A stretch of DNA of 20,839 nucleotides from NCBI GenBank assembly GCA_038259365.1, contig JBBSOW010000054.1:1-20839 (forward strand). The letters are read 5' to 3'. How positions within the stretch are numbered: the stretch's first letter is position 1; every line of letters begins with the position of its first letter. This document shows positions 1 through 7,379 of the stretch, piece after piece. The DNA comes from JBBSOW01 sp038259365. GTDB lineage: Bacteria > Actinomycetota > Actinomycetes > Propionibacteriales > Propionibacteriaceae. The notes beneath the pieces are model-generated. The model was not told the DNA's origin and searched no databases. It was given only the letters and a program-made list of their open reading frames with translations. The translations under genes were made by a program, and so were the position numbers.

Positions 1-458
1 CCGAGGAGCCACCCGTTGCCGTCGACGATGCGCTCCAGCTCACCGCCTCGCACCCGCGCGGCGATCGCGCCGGTGCCGCAGATCAGTGCGTAGCCGTCCA
101 GACCGGGGGTGCCCGAGTGGAACATGGCCAGCAGGTCGCCTTGGGGACGCATGTGCTGCACACCGAACGCGGCCAGCCGCGTTTTCAGCGCGGCGAGATA
201 GCTCGCGTCGCGTTCTCCAGCCATGGCGATGATGGCCAGCCGCGGCCGCTCGGCCACGTTCGTCGGGGCGGCCGGGGCGGCCGGGGCGGAGACGGCTTGG
301 CCCACCGCGTCGGCCACGGAGGCGGCGGCGGATGTCCTCCCGGCCGAGGTGGGGTTGCCGCTGCCGGAACGGCCGTAGCCCAAGATGGCGCCGTCAGGCC
401 CCACCACGGCGGCCCGCGTTTGGGTGCCTCCCGCGTCAACGGCGAGAAGCGTCGTCAT
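1..458 (-). CDS. N-acetylglucosamine kinase, BadF/BadG/BcrA/BcrD ATPase family (partial, C-terminus off the left edge)
   Basis: About 152 N-terminal codons are present and the rest lies beyond position 1. The protein opens MTTLLAVDAGGTQTRAAVV, the phosphate-1 loop of the ASKHA fold. It later has ICGTGAIAARV (phosphate-2-like GTG) and ends in the window at GNGWLLG, the start of the WLLGDEGS stretch typical of this family. Known members phosphorylate GlcNAc or glucosamine in the cytoplasm with ATP. An alanine/proline-rich insertion at about residues 50-60 is unusual but still in frame. The start at 458 fits the family N-terminus. An in-frame ATG at 482 would add eight residues (MTRLKTVT), and neither start has a clear Shine-Dalgarno sequence. 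The gene is divergent from the RpiR regulator and probably supplies the phosphorylation step after NgcEFG uptake. Substrate is inferred from family and context. Confidence 0.88.
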   Translation of the reverse strand, partial: MTTLLAVDAGGTQTRAAVVGPDGAILGYGRSGSGNPTSAGRTSAAASVADAVGQAVSAPAAPAAPTNVAERPRLAIIAMAGERDASYLAALKTRLAAFGVQHMRPQGDLLAMFHSGTPGLDGYALICGTGAIAARVRGGELERIVDGNGWLL

Positions 459-494
459 CGTTACCGTTTTGAGTCTTGTCATCCATGAGGAACT

Positions 495-524
495 AGCGTA
501 CGGTAAAACTAATTTTCATCTCAA
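495..524 (-). promoter_or_regulatory. Promoter of the GlcNAc kinase gene
   Basis: Read on the minus strand, a -35 hexamer TTGAGA (519-524; 5/6 to TTGACA) is followed by an 18-base spacer and a -10 hexamer TACGCT (495-500; TAnnnT). Transcription would start near 488, giving a leader of about 30 bases to the ATG at 458 or about 6 bases to the ATG at 482. This is a prediction from sequence alone. Confidence 0.5.
504..518. promoter_or_regulatory. Candidate RpiR-family operator (imperfect palindrome)
   Basis: TAAAACTAATTTTCA is a 15-bp imperfect palindrome centred on 511, with 5 of 7 arm positions pairing. It is an AT-rich island in GC-rich DNA and fills the spacer between the -35 and -10 of the kinase promoter. 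A box inside it is repeated 30 bp downstream: CTAATTTTCATCTC at 509-522 and GTAATTATCATCGT at 539-552. RpiR proteins commonly bind AT-rich palindromes in divergent promoters, so the neighbouring regulator is the obvious candidate binder. Confidence 0.4.
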
Positions 525-565
525 CGCGGAGGGGGAGAGTAATTATCATCGTCGATCAGCCGCAG

Positions 566-1513
566 GTGACTCATGTAAGCGAGTTGCCCGTGGAGCAAAG
601 GATCCGAGCATTGTTGCCCGAGATGCCCTCTGCGACGGCGAAGGTGGCGCTCTTCCTCCTAGAGAACCCGCAAGCCCCGTTGACCCTCTCGATCGGCGAA
701 TTGGCCGAGCGGGCGGGAGCGTCCGCGGCGACTGTCACCCGGTTCTGCCGCACCATCGGCTTCCGCGGCTATGTCGCCCTCCGCGTCACCATCGCCACGG
801 ATCTGGGCCACAACACCGCAATGGATTCGGTGGCAAAGAGCTCGCTGGCCATGGAATCGTGGGTTTCGGAGATCGGGGAGTCGTTTGGCCCCGAGGATTC
901 CGCGGACGAGCTGTTGAACATGCTGGTGGGTGTGCACACCCGGACACTGCGCGAAACCTCTGCCTCGATCGATCTCAGTACATTGAGCCAGGTGGCGGCG
1001 TTGATCGCCGCCTGCGAACAGGTGGATATCTACGGCGTCGGCGGCAGCGCGCAGCTGGCCAGCGATCTCCAGGGTCGGCTGTACCGCATCGGCATCCGCG
1101 CCTATAACTGGGCCGAGGTGCACACCGGGCTGGCCAGCGCGGCTATCCAGGGCCCGGGCACCGTGGCGCTCGGGGTGTCGCTCTCGGGCCGGACCGAGGA
1201 AACGGTCCAGATGCTCGATGAGGCCCGAAACGCCGGGGCGCACACCGTCGCCATGGTGACCGATCGCCACTCCCCGCTGGCCGAACTCGCCGAGTACCGC
1301 ATCGTGACGTCGATGACCGATCATTTCCTCAAATCCGACGATCTGTCCGCCAATCACGGCCAGCTGCTCGTGGTGGATCTGCTCTACCTCCTGGTGGCCC
1401 AAGTGAACTTCGATCGCTCCAGCACCAAGCTGGCGGCCTCGGCCAGCGCGGTCGCCCCCCATCGACGTTCCCCCCACACCGATCCGTCCGACGAAGGGCC
1501 GCGCCTTGGCTGA
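566..1513 (+). CDS. MurR/RpiR family transcriptional regulator (HTH plus SIS domain)
   Basis: A 315-residue cytoplasmic DNA-binding regulator. Residues 8-85 form an N-terminal HTH_6 domain, with the helix-turn-helix around ELAERAGASAATVTRFCRTIGF (44-66). Residues 140-280 form a phosphosugar-binding SIS domain with GVGGSAQLASDLQGRL and LSGRTEETVQ. The family senses sugar phosphates and controls amino-sugar or sugar-acid catabolism. The C-terminal 25-30 residues are polar and likely disordered. The GTG at 566 has no Shine-Dalgarno sequence close by. A strong purine run (GGAGGGGGAGAG, 528-539) lies 26 bases upstream of it, and in-frame ATT/ATC codons at 542-550 sit at ribosome-binding distance, so the true start is uncertain. 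The gene overlaps the next one by 8 bases and is probably cotranscribed with it. Likely targets are the divergent kinase and the ngc operon. Confidence 0.92.
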   Translation: MTHVSELPVEQRIRALLPEMPSATAKVALFLLENPQAPLTLSIGELAERAGASAATVTRFCRTIGFRGYVALRVTIATDLGHNTAMDSVAKSSLAMESWVSEIGESFGPEDSADELLNMLVGVHTRTLRETSASIDLSTLSQVAALIAACEQVDIYGVGGSAQLASDLQGRLYRIGIRAYNWAEVHTGLASAAIQGPGTVALGVSLSGRTEETVQMLDEARNAGAHTVAMVTDRHSPLAELAEYRIVTSMTDHFLKSDDLSANHGQLLVVDLLYLLVAQVNFDRSSTKLAASASAVAPHRRSPHTDPSDEGPRLG

Positions 1514-2279
1514 ATCACCGCCCTATCCGCAACTGGTCAACGAGTTCTCCGGCGGGGTGCAGGACCGCCTCACCGCGATCACCGAGCTGGCCGCCGACGG
1601 TGGCCTGGAGCAGGCCATCGCGGTCATGGCCGACGCTATCTCCGCGGGCGGGGTGATCCACGCGTTCGGCACGGGACATTCCGAGGCGTTCGCCATGGAG
1701 ATCGCCGGCCGGGCGGGCGGGCTCATCCCGACCAACAAGATCGCCTTGCGCGACGTGGTGTTGAACGGCAGCTTCGACGGAGCGGTGTTGACGGCCTCGG
1801 AGCTGGAGCGCAACCCCGACATTGCCGATCACCTATGGGCTAGCGCCCCCGTCGATGAGCAGGACGCGTTCATCATCGCCTCAAATTCGGGGGTGAACAA
1901 CTCGATCATCGGCATGGCGTTGCTGGTCAAACGAGCCGGGCACAAGCTGATCGCGGTCACGTCGTTGGAGCACACCATGAAGGTGCAGCCCAAGCACGCC
2001 AGCGGCAAGCGGCTCTGCGATCTCGCCGATGTCGTCATCGACAACCGCGCCCCCTACGGCGACGCCACCCTGGAACTCGCAGGAGGAATCCCGGTGGGGT
2101 CGGTCTCCTCGATCACGTGCGCCTACATCGGCCAACTGCTGACCGTTGGGGTGGCCCACCGCCTCGGTGCCGACGGCGCGGTGCCGCCGCTGTACCTTTC
2201 GGCCAATATTCCGGGAGGGGACGAGCACAACCATGCTCTCGAAGCCGCCTACGAAGGGAAGATAACGCGCGGTCTGTAG
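1506..2279 (+). CDS. SIS-domain phosphosugar-binding protein, UPF0309/COG4821 type
   Basis: A 257-residue soluble protein with one SIS (sugar isomerase) domain. Phosphosugar-binding loops are AFGTGHSEAF (53-62) and ASNSGVNNS (125-133). Conserved family stretches are SLEHTMKVQPKHASGKRLCDLADVVIDN, split around 153-180, and the PYGDATLELAGG segment (183-194). It resembles the uncharacterised UPF0309 group rather than MurQ etherases, because the GAGTSGR motif of MurQ is missing. No reaction has been established that I know of. Its position directly after an RpiR regulator and before a GlcNAc/chitobiose importer suggests an amino-sugar-phosphate isomerase, deaminase or lyase, or a sensor; this is inference. 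The TTG start at 1506 overlaps the regulator's stop by 8 bases, which favours translational coupling. Confidence 0.85.
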   Translation: MAESPPYPQLVNEFSGGVQDRLTAITELAADGGLEQAIAVMADAISAGGVIHAFGTGHSEAFAMEIAGRAGGLIPTNKIALRDVVLNGSFDGAVLTASELERNPDIADHLWASAPVDEQDAFIIASNSGVNNSIIGMALLVKRAGHKLIAVTSLEHTMKVQPKHASGKRLCDLADVVIDNRAPYGDATLELAGGIPVGSVSSITCAYIGQLLTVGVAHRLGADGAVPPLYLSANIPGGDEHNHALEAAYEGKITRGL

Positions 2280-2375
2280 CCAGACCTTCACGAAGTTCAC
2301 GGACATCCAGCTCGATAATTTCACCATCGGACCGACGCCTTCCAGTTCGGTCAAGCAACCAGGAGGAAAGAACAC
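2280..2375 (+). promoter_or_regulatory. ngcE leader with candidate -10 element and strong ribosome-binding site
   Basis: The 96-base gap before ngcE holds an AT-rich element GATAATTTCA (2314-2323), in which GATAAT (2314-2319) or TAATTT (2316-2321) could serve as a -10. No good -35 is seen. TAATTTCA resembles the TAATTTTCA box of the divergent promoter at 510-518, so it may be bound by the same regulator. TTCACG occurs twice nine bases apart (2287-2292 and 2296-2301). The ribosome-binding site AGGAGG at 2361-2366 lies nine bases before the ATG, the strongest in the operon, as expected for an abundant binding protein. Confidence 0.4.
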
Positions 2376-3797
2376 ATGAGTTTCACCGACAAGCCACTAC
2401 ACCGACGAGCATTCCTGCGCGGCGGGCTCGCCGCGGCGGCCATCATTCCGGCCTCGGGGTTTCTGGCCTCGTGCGCCGGCGCGGGCACCACCGACCAGGG
2501 ATCCGGTGATTCAGAGCCCAAAGGCACCGTTTCGGACACGAACCCGTTCGGTATGGAGGCCAATTCTTCGGTCGAAGCCGTCATCTTCAAGGGCGGCTAC
2601 GGCATCGCCTACGCCGAGTTCGCCGGCAAGCAGGCCGAGGCGAAGCAGCCGGGGTCCACCTTCAAGGTGCAAGCCGCGACCAACATCGCCCAGACCCTGC
2701 AGCCCCGGTTCGTGGGCGGCAACCCGCCCGACGTCATCGACAACTCCGGCGCGGGACTGATCTCGATCAACACCATCCGCGATCAGCTGGCCGAGGTCAC
2801 CGACGTCATCGAGGCCAAGAACTACGAGGGCCTGGTCATCAAGGACACGCTCTACCCCGGCGTCACCGAGCCCGGCACCTTCGACGGCAAGTTCGTCCAA
2901 CTCAACTACGTGCTGACCGTCTACGCCCTGTGGTATTCGGCGTCGCTGTTCGACAAGGAGGGTTGGCAGGTGCCCAAGACCTACGACGAGATGCTCGATC
3001 TGGGCAAGAAGGCCAAGGCCAAGGACAAGTACCTGCTCGGCTGGGGAAAGGAGGCCGCCACCTACTACCAGACGATGGCGATCGCTTCGGCCATCAAGCA
3101 GGGCGGCGACGAGGTGCGGCTCGCGCTGGAGAACCTCAAGCCCGACTGTTGGTCGATGCCGGCCATGCAGGCCGTGTTGAAGGGGTTGAAGGAGATCATC
3201 GACGCCGGTTACGTCAAGCCGGGCGGAGCTGGAACCGCGTTCACCGCGGCCCAGGCCCAGTGGAGCAACGCCGAAGACTTCCTCATGTACCCCTCGGGCG
3301 GCTGGATCGAGAACGAGATGAAGGACCAGACCAAGGACGGCTTCAAGATGACCGGGGCCCCCGAACCAATCGTCGATTCCAGCTCGGCCATGCCGTACGA
3401 GGCGCTGCACTCCACCGCGGGCGAGGGTTACATCATCCCGTCGCAGGGCAAGAATGTCGCGGGTGGCAAGGAGTTCATGCGCGCCATGCTCTCCAAGGAG
3501 GCGGCGGTCAACTTCGCCAAGACGACGTTCTCCTCCACCATCGTCAAGGACACGATCCCCGAGGACGGGTTCGGCTCGACGGCGCTGGTGTCCCAGGTGA
3601 AGCTGCTGGAGGCGGCCGGGGAGAACGTGTTCTCCTGGCAGTTTGTCGATCTGTACGGCATGAACACCGATATGCTGGTGTTGTGGAACACGTTCATGCA
3701 GGGCGGATCCTCGGTCAGCGAGCTGACCAAGGGCCTGCAGGGCATCACGGATCGGGTGGCTGACGACGACTCGATCGAAAAGGTCGAGATCAAGTGA
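2376..3797 (+). CDS. ngcE: N-acetylglucosamine/diacetylchitobiose ABC transporter substrate-binding lipoprotein (NgcE)
   Basis: A 473-residue exported binding protein. The N-terminus has a twin-arginine motif (RRAFLRGG, from residue 10), a hydrophobic stretch, and a lipobox LASC with Cys33 as the lipidation site, so it is predicted to be exported by Tat as an outer-leaflet lipoprotein. It matches my knowledge of NgcE strongly: VIFKGGYG near residue 69, QPRFVGGNPPDVIDNSGAG near 108-127, a WYSASLFDKEGW segment, and PSGGWIENEMKDQTKDGF near 308-325. NgcE of Streptomyces binds GlcNAc and chitobiose, and the same ligands are inferred here. It starts an ATGA/GTGA-coupled run with two permeases, overlapping ngcF by 4 bases. 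Confidence 0.93.
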   Translation: MSFTDKPLHRRAFLRGGLAAAAIIPASGFLASCAGAGTTDQGSGDSEPKGTVSDTNPFGMEANSSVEAVIFKGGYGIAYAEFAGKQAEAKQPGSTFKVQAATNIAQTLQPRFVGGNPPDVIDNSGAGLISINTIRDQLAEVTDVIEAKNYEGLVIKDTLYPGVTEPGTFDGKFVQLNYVLTVYALWYSASLFDKEGWQVPKTYDEMLDLGKKAKAKDKYLLGWGKEAATYYQTMAIASAIKQGGDEVRLALENLKPDCWSMPAMQAVLKGLKEIIDAGYVKPGGAGTAFTAAQAQWSNAEDFLMYPSGGWIENEMKDQTKDGFKMTGAPEPIVDSSSAMPYEALHSTAGEGYIIPSQGKNVAGGKEFMRAMLSKEAAVNFAKTTFSSTIVKDTIPEDGFGSTALVSQVKLLEAAGENVFSWQFVDLYGMNTDMLVLWNTFMQGGSSVSELTKGLQGITDRVADDDSIEKVEIK

Positions 3798-4795
3798 GCA
3801 CCGAGACCGCGACCGTGGGGGGGCCGGCCAAGCCGAAGACCCTGACGTCGAAGTCGTGGCGGCGGCGTAACCTGACGGGTGACAAGGTCAGCTTCTTCCT
3901 CGTCTTCTTGATCCTGCCGGTGGCGTGCTACCTCACGTTCGTGGTCTCGCCGTTCCTCCAGGCCGCCTACTACTCCCTGACCAACTGGAGTGGGTTCTCG
4001 CCGAAGATGACGTTCATCGCCTTCGACAACTACCGCAAGCTGTTCAACGACGACATCTTCTTGAAGTCGATGGGGAACAGCATCATCTTCGCCGCCGTGC
4101 TGCCGCTCGTCACGTTGGTGGTGGCGCTGATCTTCGCCAGCTTCATCACCGTTGGCGGGCCCAGCCACGGCAACATCAAGGGGCTACGCTTCTCCAGTTT
4201 CTACCGGGTCGTGTCGTTCTTCCCCTACGTGATCCCGGCCATCGTCATCGGGATCATCTGGCAGCAGATCTATGATCCCAGCGCCGGGCTGCTTAACGGC
4301 TTCCTCACCCAGATCGGCTTCGAGGGCTTCTCCTCCTTCGCCTGGCTGGGCAGTATCTATACGGCCCGGTTGGCGGTCATGTTCGTCGTCGTCTGGGGCC
4401 TCATCGGGTTCTATATGGTGTTGTTCATCGCCGCGATCAAGGGCGTGCCGGGGGAGATCTTCGAGGCGGCCCGCATCGACGGGGCCGGGAGGTTTCGCAC
4501 CATCGTCTCGATCACGCTCCCGCTGATCCGCGAGAACGTGCAGACGTCGATGATCTACATGGGCATCTTGGCCATCGACCTCTACGTCTACATGGCGGCT
4601 CTCGAGTCCGGTGGCGGGCCGCAAAACTCCACCCTGGTGATGAGCCAGCAGTTGTTCACGACGGCGTTCACCAGGGGGCAGTTCGGCTACGCCTGCGCCA
4701 TGGGCGTGCTCCTGGCCGCGATCACGCTGGTCTATGCGGGGTTGGTATTCGCGATAAACCGGTTGACCGGTGGAAGGAACGAGGTGGGGGAATGA
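3794..4795 (+). CDS. ngcF: GlcNAc/chitobiose ABC transporter permease (NgcF)
   Basis: A 333-residue MalF-type inner-membrane permease with a short basic cytoplasmic N-terminus (residues 1-30, including SWRRR) and about six hydrophobic helices. The EAA loop that contacts the ATPase is EAARIDGAGRF at 224-234. The first helix covers about 33-55 and the last about 300-320. The GTG start lies in the GTGA overlap with the ngcE stop, and the 3' end overlaps ngcG by ATGA, so all three subunits should be made together. It would form the channel with NgcG. No ATPase is encoded here; related importers borrow a shared MsiK-type ATPase encoded elsewhere. Confidence 0.92.
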   Translation: MSTETATVGGPAKPKTLTSKSWRRRNLTGDKVSFFLVFLILPVACYLTFVVSPFLQAAYYSLTNWSGFSPKMTFIAFDNYRKLFNDDIFLKSMGNSIIFAAVLPLVTLVVALIFASFITVGGPSHGNIKGLRFSSFYRVVSFFPYVIPAIVIGIIWQQIYDPSAGLLNGFLTQIGFEGFSSFAWLGSIYTARLAVMFVVVWGLIGFYMVLFIAAIKGVPGEIFEAARIDGAGRFRTIVSITLPLIRENVQTSMIYMGILAIDLYVYMAALESGGGPQNSTLVMSQQLFTTAFTRGQFGYACAMGVLLAAITLVYAGLVFAINRLTGGRNEVGE

Positions 4796-5712
4796 GTCTC
4801 GACACGCACGACGAAACCACGCAGGACCAGACCACGCACGGGGCCGGTGTGGACCAGACCGAGCTCAGGCACGAGAAGGTCACCGGCGGCGACAGGGCCG
4901 TCGGCGCCCTTTCGCACGGGGTGCTGATCCTGTGGTCGGCTCTTGTGATCGTCCCGATGCTGTGGGTGGTGCTCTCCTCGTTCAAGACCACCTCGGAGAT
5001 CTTCGCCTCCCCGTTCAAGCTGCCCGCAAAGCTGCAGTTCGTGAACTACGCGAACGCGTGGACCACCGCCGGGATCGGCAGCTTCTTCTTCAACACCGTC
5101 ATCGTGGTGGCCTGCGCGCTCTTCTTGACGATGATGTTCGGTTCCATGGCCGCCTACGTGCTGGCGCGGTTCGATTTCCCCGGCAGCCGGCTGCTCTACT
5201 ACCTCATGCTGGCGGGGCTGACCTTCCCCGTGTTCTTGGCCATTGTGCCGCTGTTCTTCGTGCTCAAGGGCATCGGGCTATTGAACACGCTTCCCGGGCT
5301 GATCATCACCTATGCCTCGTTCGCGTTCCCCTTCACGGTGTTCTTCCTCTACGCCTTCTTCCGGTCGCTGTCGAAGTCCATCTCGGAGGCCGCGGCGATC
5401 GACGGGGCCGGGGAGTGGCGCACGTTCTTCTCGGTGATGCTCCCGATGGCCAAGCCTGGCCTCGCGACGGTTGCGATTTTGAACTTCGTCGGCCTGTGGA
5501 ACCAGTTCCTGCTTCCGATCGCCTTGAACACCAACCGCGACAACTACGTGCTCACCCAGGGCATGGCGGCGTTCGCGTCTCAGGCGGGCTACTCGGTGGA
5601 CTACGGCGCGCTCTTCGCGGCGGCGGTCATCACCGTCATACCCGTGCTGATCGTCTATCTGATCTTCCAACGTCAGCTACAAGGCTCTGTCTCCCAGGGC
5701 ACGAACAAGTAA
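4792..5712 (+). CDS. ngcG: GlcNAc/chitobiose ABC transporter permease (NgcG)
   Basis: A 306-residue MalG-type permease and the second half of the NgcF/NgcG channel. The N-terminal 38 residues are polar and threonine/histidine-rich (cytoplasmic). Six hydrophobic helices follow, and the EAA loop is EAAAIDGAGEW at 199-209. Segments such as LWNQFLLPIAL (235-245) and the LIVYLIFQRQLQGSVSQG tail are typical of MalG/NgcG proteins. It overlaps ngcF by 4 bases and is the last gene of the operon, with a hairpin 26 bases past its stop. Confidence 0.92.
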   Translation: MSLDTHDETTQDQTTHGAGVDQTELRHEKVTGGDRAVGALSHGVLILWSALVIVPMLWVVLSSFKTTSEIFASPFKLPAKLQFVNYANAWTTAGIGSFFFNTVIVVACALFLTMMFGSMAAYVLARFDFPGSRLLYYLMLAGLTFPVFLAIVPLFFVLKGIGLLNTLPGLIITYASFAFPFTVFFLYAFFRSLSKSISEAAAIDGAGEWRTFFSVMLPMAKPGLATVAILNFVGLWNQFLLPIALNTNRDNYVLTQGMAAFASQAGYSVDYGALFAAAVITVIPVLIVYLIFQRQLQGSVSQGTNK

Positions 5713-5738
5713 CTGGTCTCCCCCCAGTACGCCGATCC

Positions 5739-5783
5739 CAGTAGAGCCGGGCAGCAGTCCTTGCGCCCGGCCCTACTGCTTTC
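5739..5783 (+). terminator. Hairpin terminator of the ngc operon
   Basis: CAGTAGAGCCGGGC (5739-5752) pairs with GCCCGGCCCTACTG (5765-5778) across a 12-base loop. The stem is 14 bp with one A-C mismatch. It is followed only by CTTTC, so the U-tract is weak, as is common in high-GC actinobacteria. It stands 26 bases after the ngcG stop. Confidence 0.75.
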
Positions 5784-6014
5784 GGGCGTCCGTGGCGGGT
5801 GGGTCGTCGGTGCTGGTGCTCGTGATCCGGATGAAGTCCGGATCGGTGCTGATCGACAGGCGAGGCGCGGCAACAGGCCGGTGACCGTCTCGGCCGCCGT
5901 CGACCACTCGCTCGCCGGCTCTGTTGCCACTACTCGAGCATGGAGTCTCATCCGGAGGTAGCGAGCTAGGCTACGATCGGGCGAGAACGCGCACGGCAGG
6001 AAGGGTGGTGGCCG
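5784..6014. other. Intergenic spacer before the orphan binding protein, with inverted repeat and weak -10 candidates
   Basis: No convincing gene is present. GATCCGGA (5824-5831) and TCCGGATC (5837-5844) are perfect 8-bp inverted arms around TGAAG, a possible operator or small hairpin. TAGGCT (5967-5972) and TACGAT (5972-5977) fit the TAnnnT -10 pattern about 40 bases before the next start, but no clear -35 is seen. AGGAAGG (5998-6004) is the ribosome-binding site of the following gene. Confidence 0.45.
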
Positions 6015-7349
6015 ATGGGCTGGGGACGCACCACGCTTTCCAGGCGTGGCCTCTTGGCGGGGGCGGCCGGCCTGGGATTGGCCGCCTGCACCGGTGAGAA
6101 TCCACCGACGCCAAGCGTCGCGCCACCTCAGCAGTCGGCACCCTCGAGCCCGGCCAAGCGCACCGGCAAGCAGGTGAACCTGCAATTTTGGACCGGGTTC
6201 ACCGGTGGCTCGGGACCGACGATGCAAGCGTTGGTGGCGAGATTCAACGTCGAGCACGCCGACATCACCGTCGACTACAGCGCTCGCCCCTGGGATGAGC
6301 TGCACCGAGACCTCACCGAGGCCGCCCGGCTCGGAAAGGCTCCGCAGGTGGCGGCGATTCAGCTGGAGCAGGTGCCGACCTTCGCGGCCCGCAATCTTTT
6401 GCAGCCGATGGACGCGCTCGCCGCCAACAACGGCTACGAGGCGAGCACGTTTCCCGCCAGCCTGTGGGCGGCTGGGGTCTATCGCGACGCGCGCTACGCG
6501 GTGCCGCTGGACCTCAACACCGTCGGTTTGTTCGTCAACCAGGAGGCGGCGGCCAAGGCGGGGCTGGATCCGGCCGTACCCGTGGTGGACGCCGCCGGCT
6601 ATCTGGCGGCTCTCGAGGCGGCGAAATCTCGCGGCATTCGAGGGCACTGGGTATCGCCCAATCCCCTCCCCGGTGGCATCAGCGCGCTGAGCCTGCTGTC
6701 CCAGTTCGGCGGGCAGGTGATCGTCAACGATGGGTACGAGCTGGGTTGGGCCGGCGAGGCGGGACTGAAGGCGCTGACCTGGTACCGCGATCTCGTCGAA
6801 CTCGGATACTCGCCCCAACCCGGTGAGACGGCCCCACGCCCCGATCTCTCCGCCTTCATCCGTGGCGACGCCATGTTCCGGTGGGATACCGGCGCGCAGA
6901 TCGAGCCACTCGCCAAGCTCCCCGAGCTCAGGTGGCACCTGGCGCGGCTGCCCAACATCGGCGGGACGGCGGCCGCCTGGGCCGGGTCTCATCAGCTCGT
7001 GCTGCCCGGGAGTTCGCCCGCCACGGAGCGAGAGCTGGAGGCCGCGGAAATATTCTGTGTCTGGCTGATTAACCGCGGGCTCGATTGGGCCGCCGGCGGA
7101 CAGATCCCCGCCCTGAACACCGTACGCGATTCAGCGGAGTTCCAACGGTTACCCATGGCCAGCCTGGCCCTCCAGCTACCGCAGGCGCGGTTCATTCCAG
7201 CCGTCCCGGGCATCTCTGAGGTGATGGCGCCCTGGTACGCCGCGGTGCGCCAGGTGGTCCTCGACCAGCGCGATCCCAAGGCCGCCCTCAACGAACACGG
7301 GGCCGCGGCGGCGGCCGTCTTGGCCTCCAACCGCAAACGCTTCGCCTGA
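6015..7349 (+). CDS. Orphan ABC-type sugar-binding lipoprotein (family 1 extracellular solute-binding protein)
   Basis: A 444-residue predicted lipoprotein with a twin-arginine signal (LSRRGLLAGAAG, R10-R11) and lipobox LAAC with Cys25. A proline/serine-rich linker (about 29-48) precedes the fold. The binding domain shows typical family-1 stretches: LQFWTGFTGGSGPTMQALV (from about 56), a VPLDLNTVGLFVNQEAAAKAGL region near 160-180, and AWAGSHQLVLPG near 321. Ligand is probably a sugar or oligosaccharide but cannot be named. No permease or ATPase lies beside it; it may feed NgcFG or another importer. The ATG at 6015 follows AGGAAGG at 5998-6004. Its stop is only 30 bases from the stop of the convergent murJ gene. 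Confidence 0.85.
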   Translation: MGWGRTTLSRRGLLAGAAGLGLAACTGENPPTPSVAPPQQSAPSSPAKRTGKQVNLQFWTGFTGGSGPTMQALVARFNVEHADITVDYSARPWDELHRDLTEAARLGKAPQVAAIQLEQVPTFAARNLLQPMDALAANNGYEASTFPASLWAAGVYRDARYAVPLDLNTVGLFVNQEAAAKAGLDPAVPVVDAAGYLAALEAAKSRGIRGHWVSPNPLPGGISALSLLSQFGGQVIVNDGYELGWAGEAGLKALTWYRDLVELGYSPQPGETAPRPDLSAFIRGDAMFRWDTGAQIEPLAKLPELRWHLARLPNIGGTAAAWAGSHQLVLPGSSPATERELEAAEIFCVWLINRGLDWAAGGQIPALNTVRDSAEFQRLPMASLALQLPQARFIPAVPGISEVMAPWYAAVRQVVLDQRDPKAALNEHGAAAAAVLASNRKRFA

Positions 7350-7379
7350 CGTGTCCCAAGCCGAGCCGCCGGCGCCGAA

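Noticed and set aside
1506..2279. Calling the SIS protein MurQ (MurNAc-6-phosphate etherase)
   Set aside because: The MurQ GAGTSGR loop is replaced by FGTGHSE, and the C-terminal region fits UPF0309 better.
5711..5720. ACTGGTCT at the ngcG end as a DasR-type (dre) half-site
   Set aside because: Only half the palindrome is present and it lies at the end of the operon, not in front of any gene.
5673..5960. A minus-strand frame in the spacer after ngcG
   Set aside because: It runs through the terminator hairpin and into the antisense of the orphan binding-protein gene, and shows no recognisable domain.
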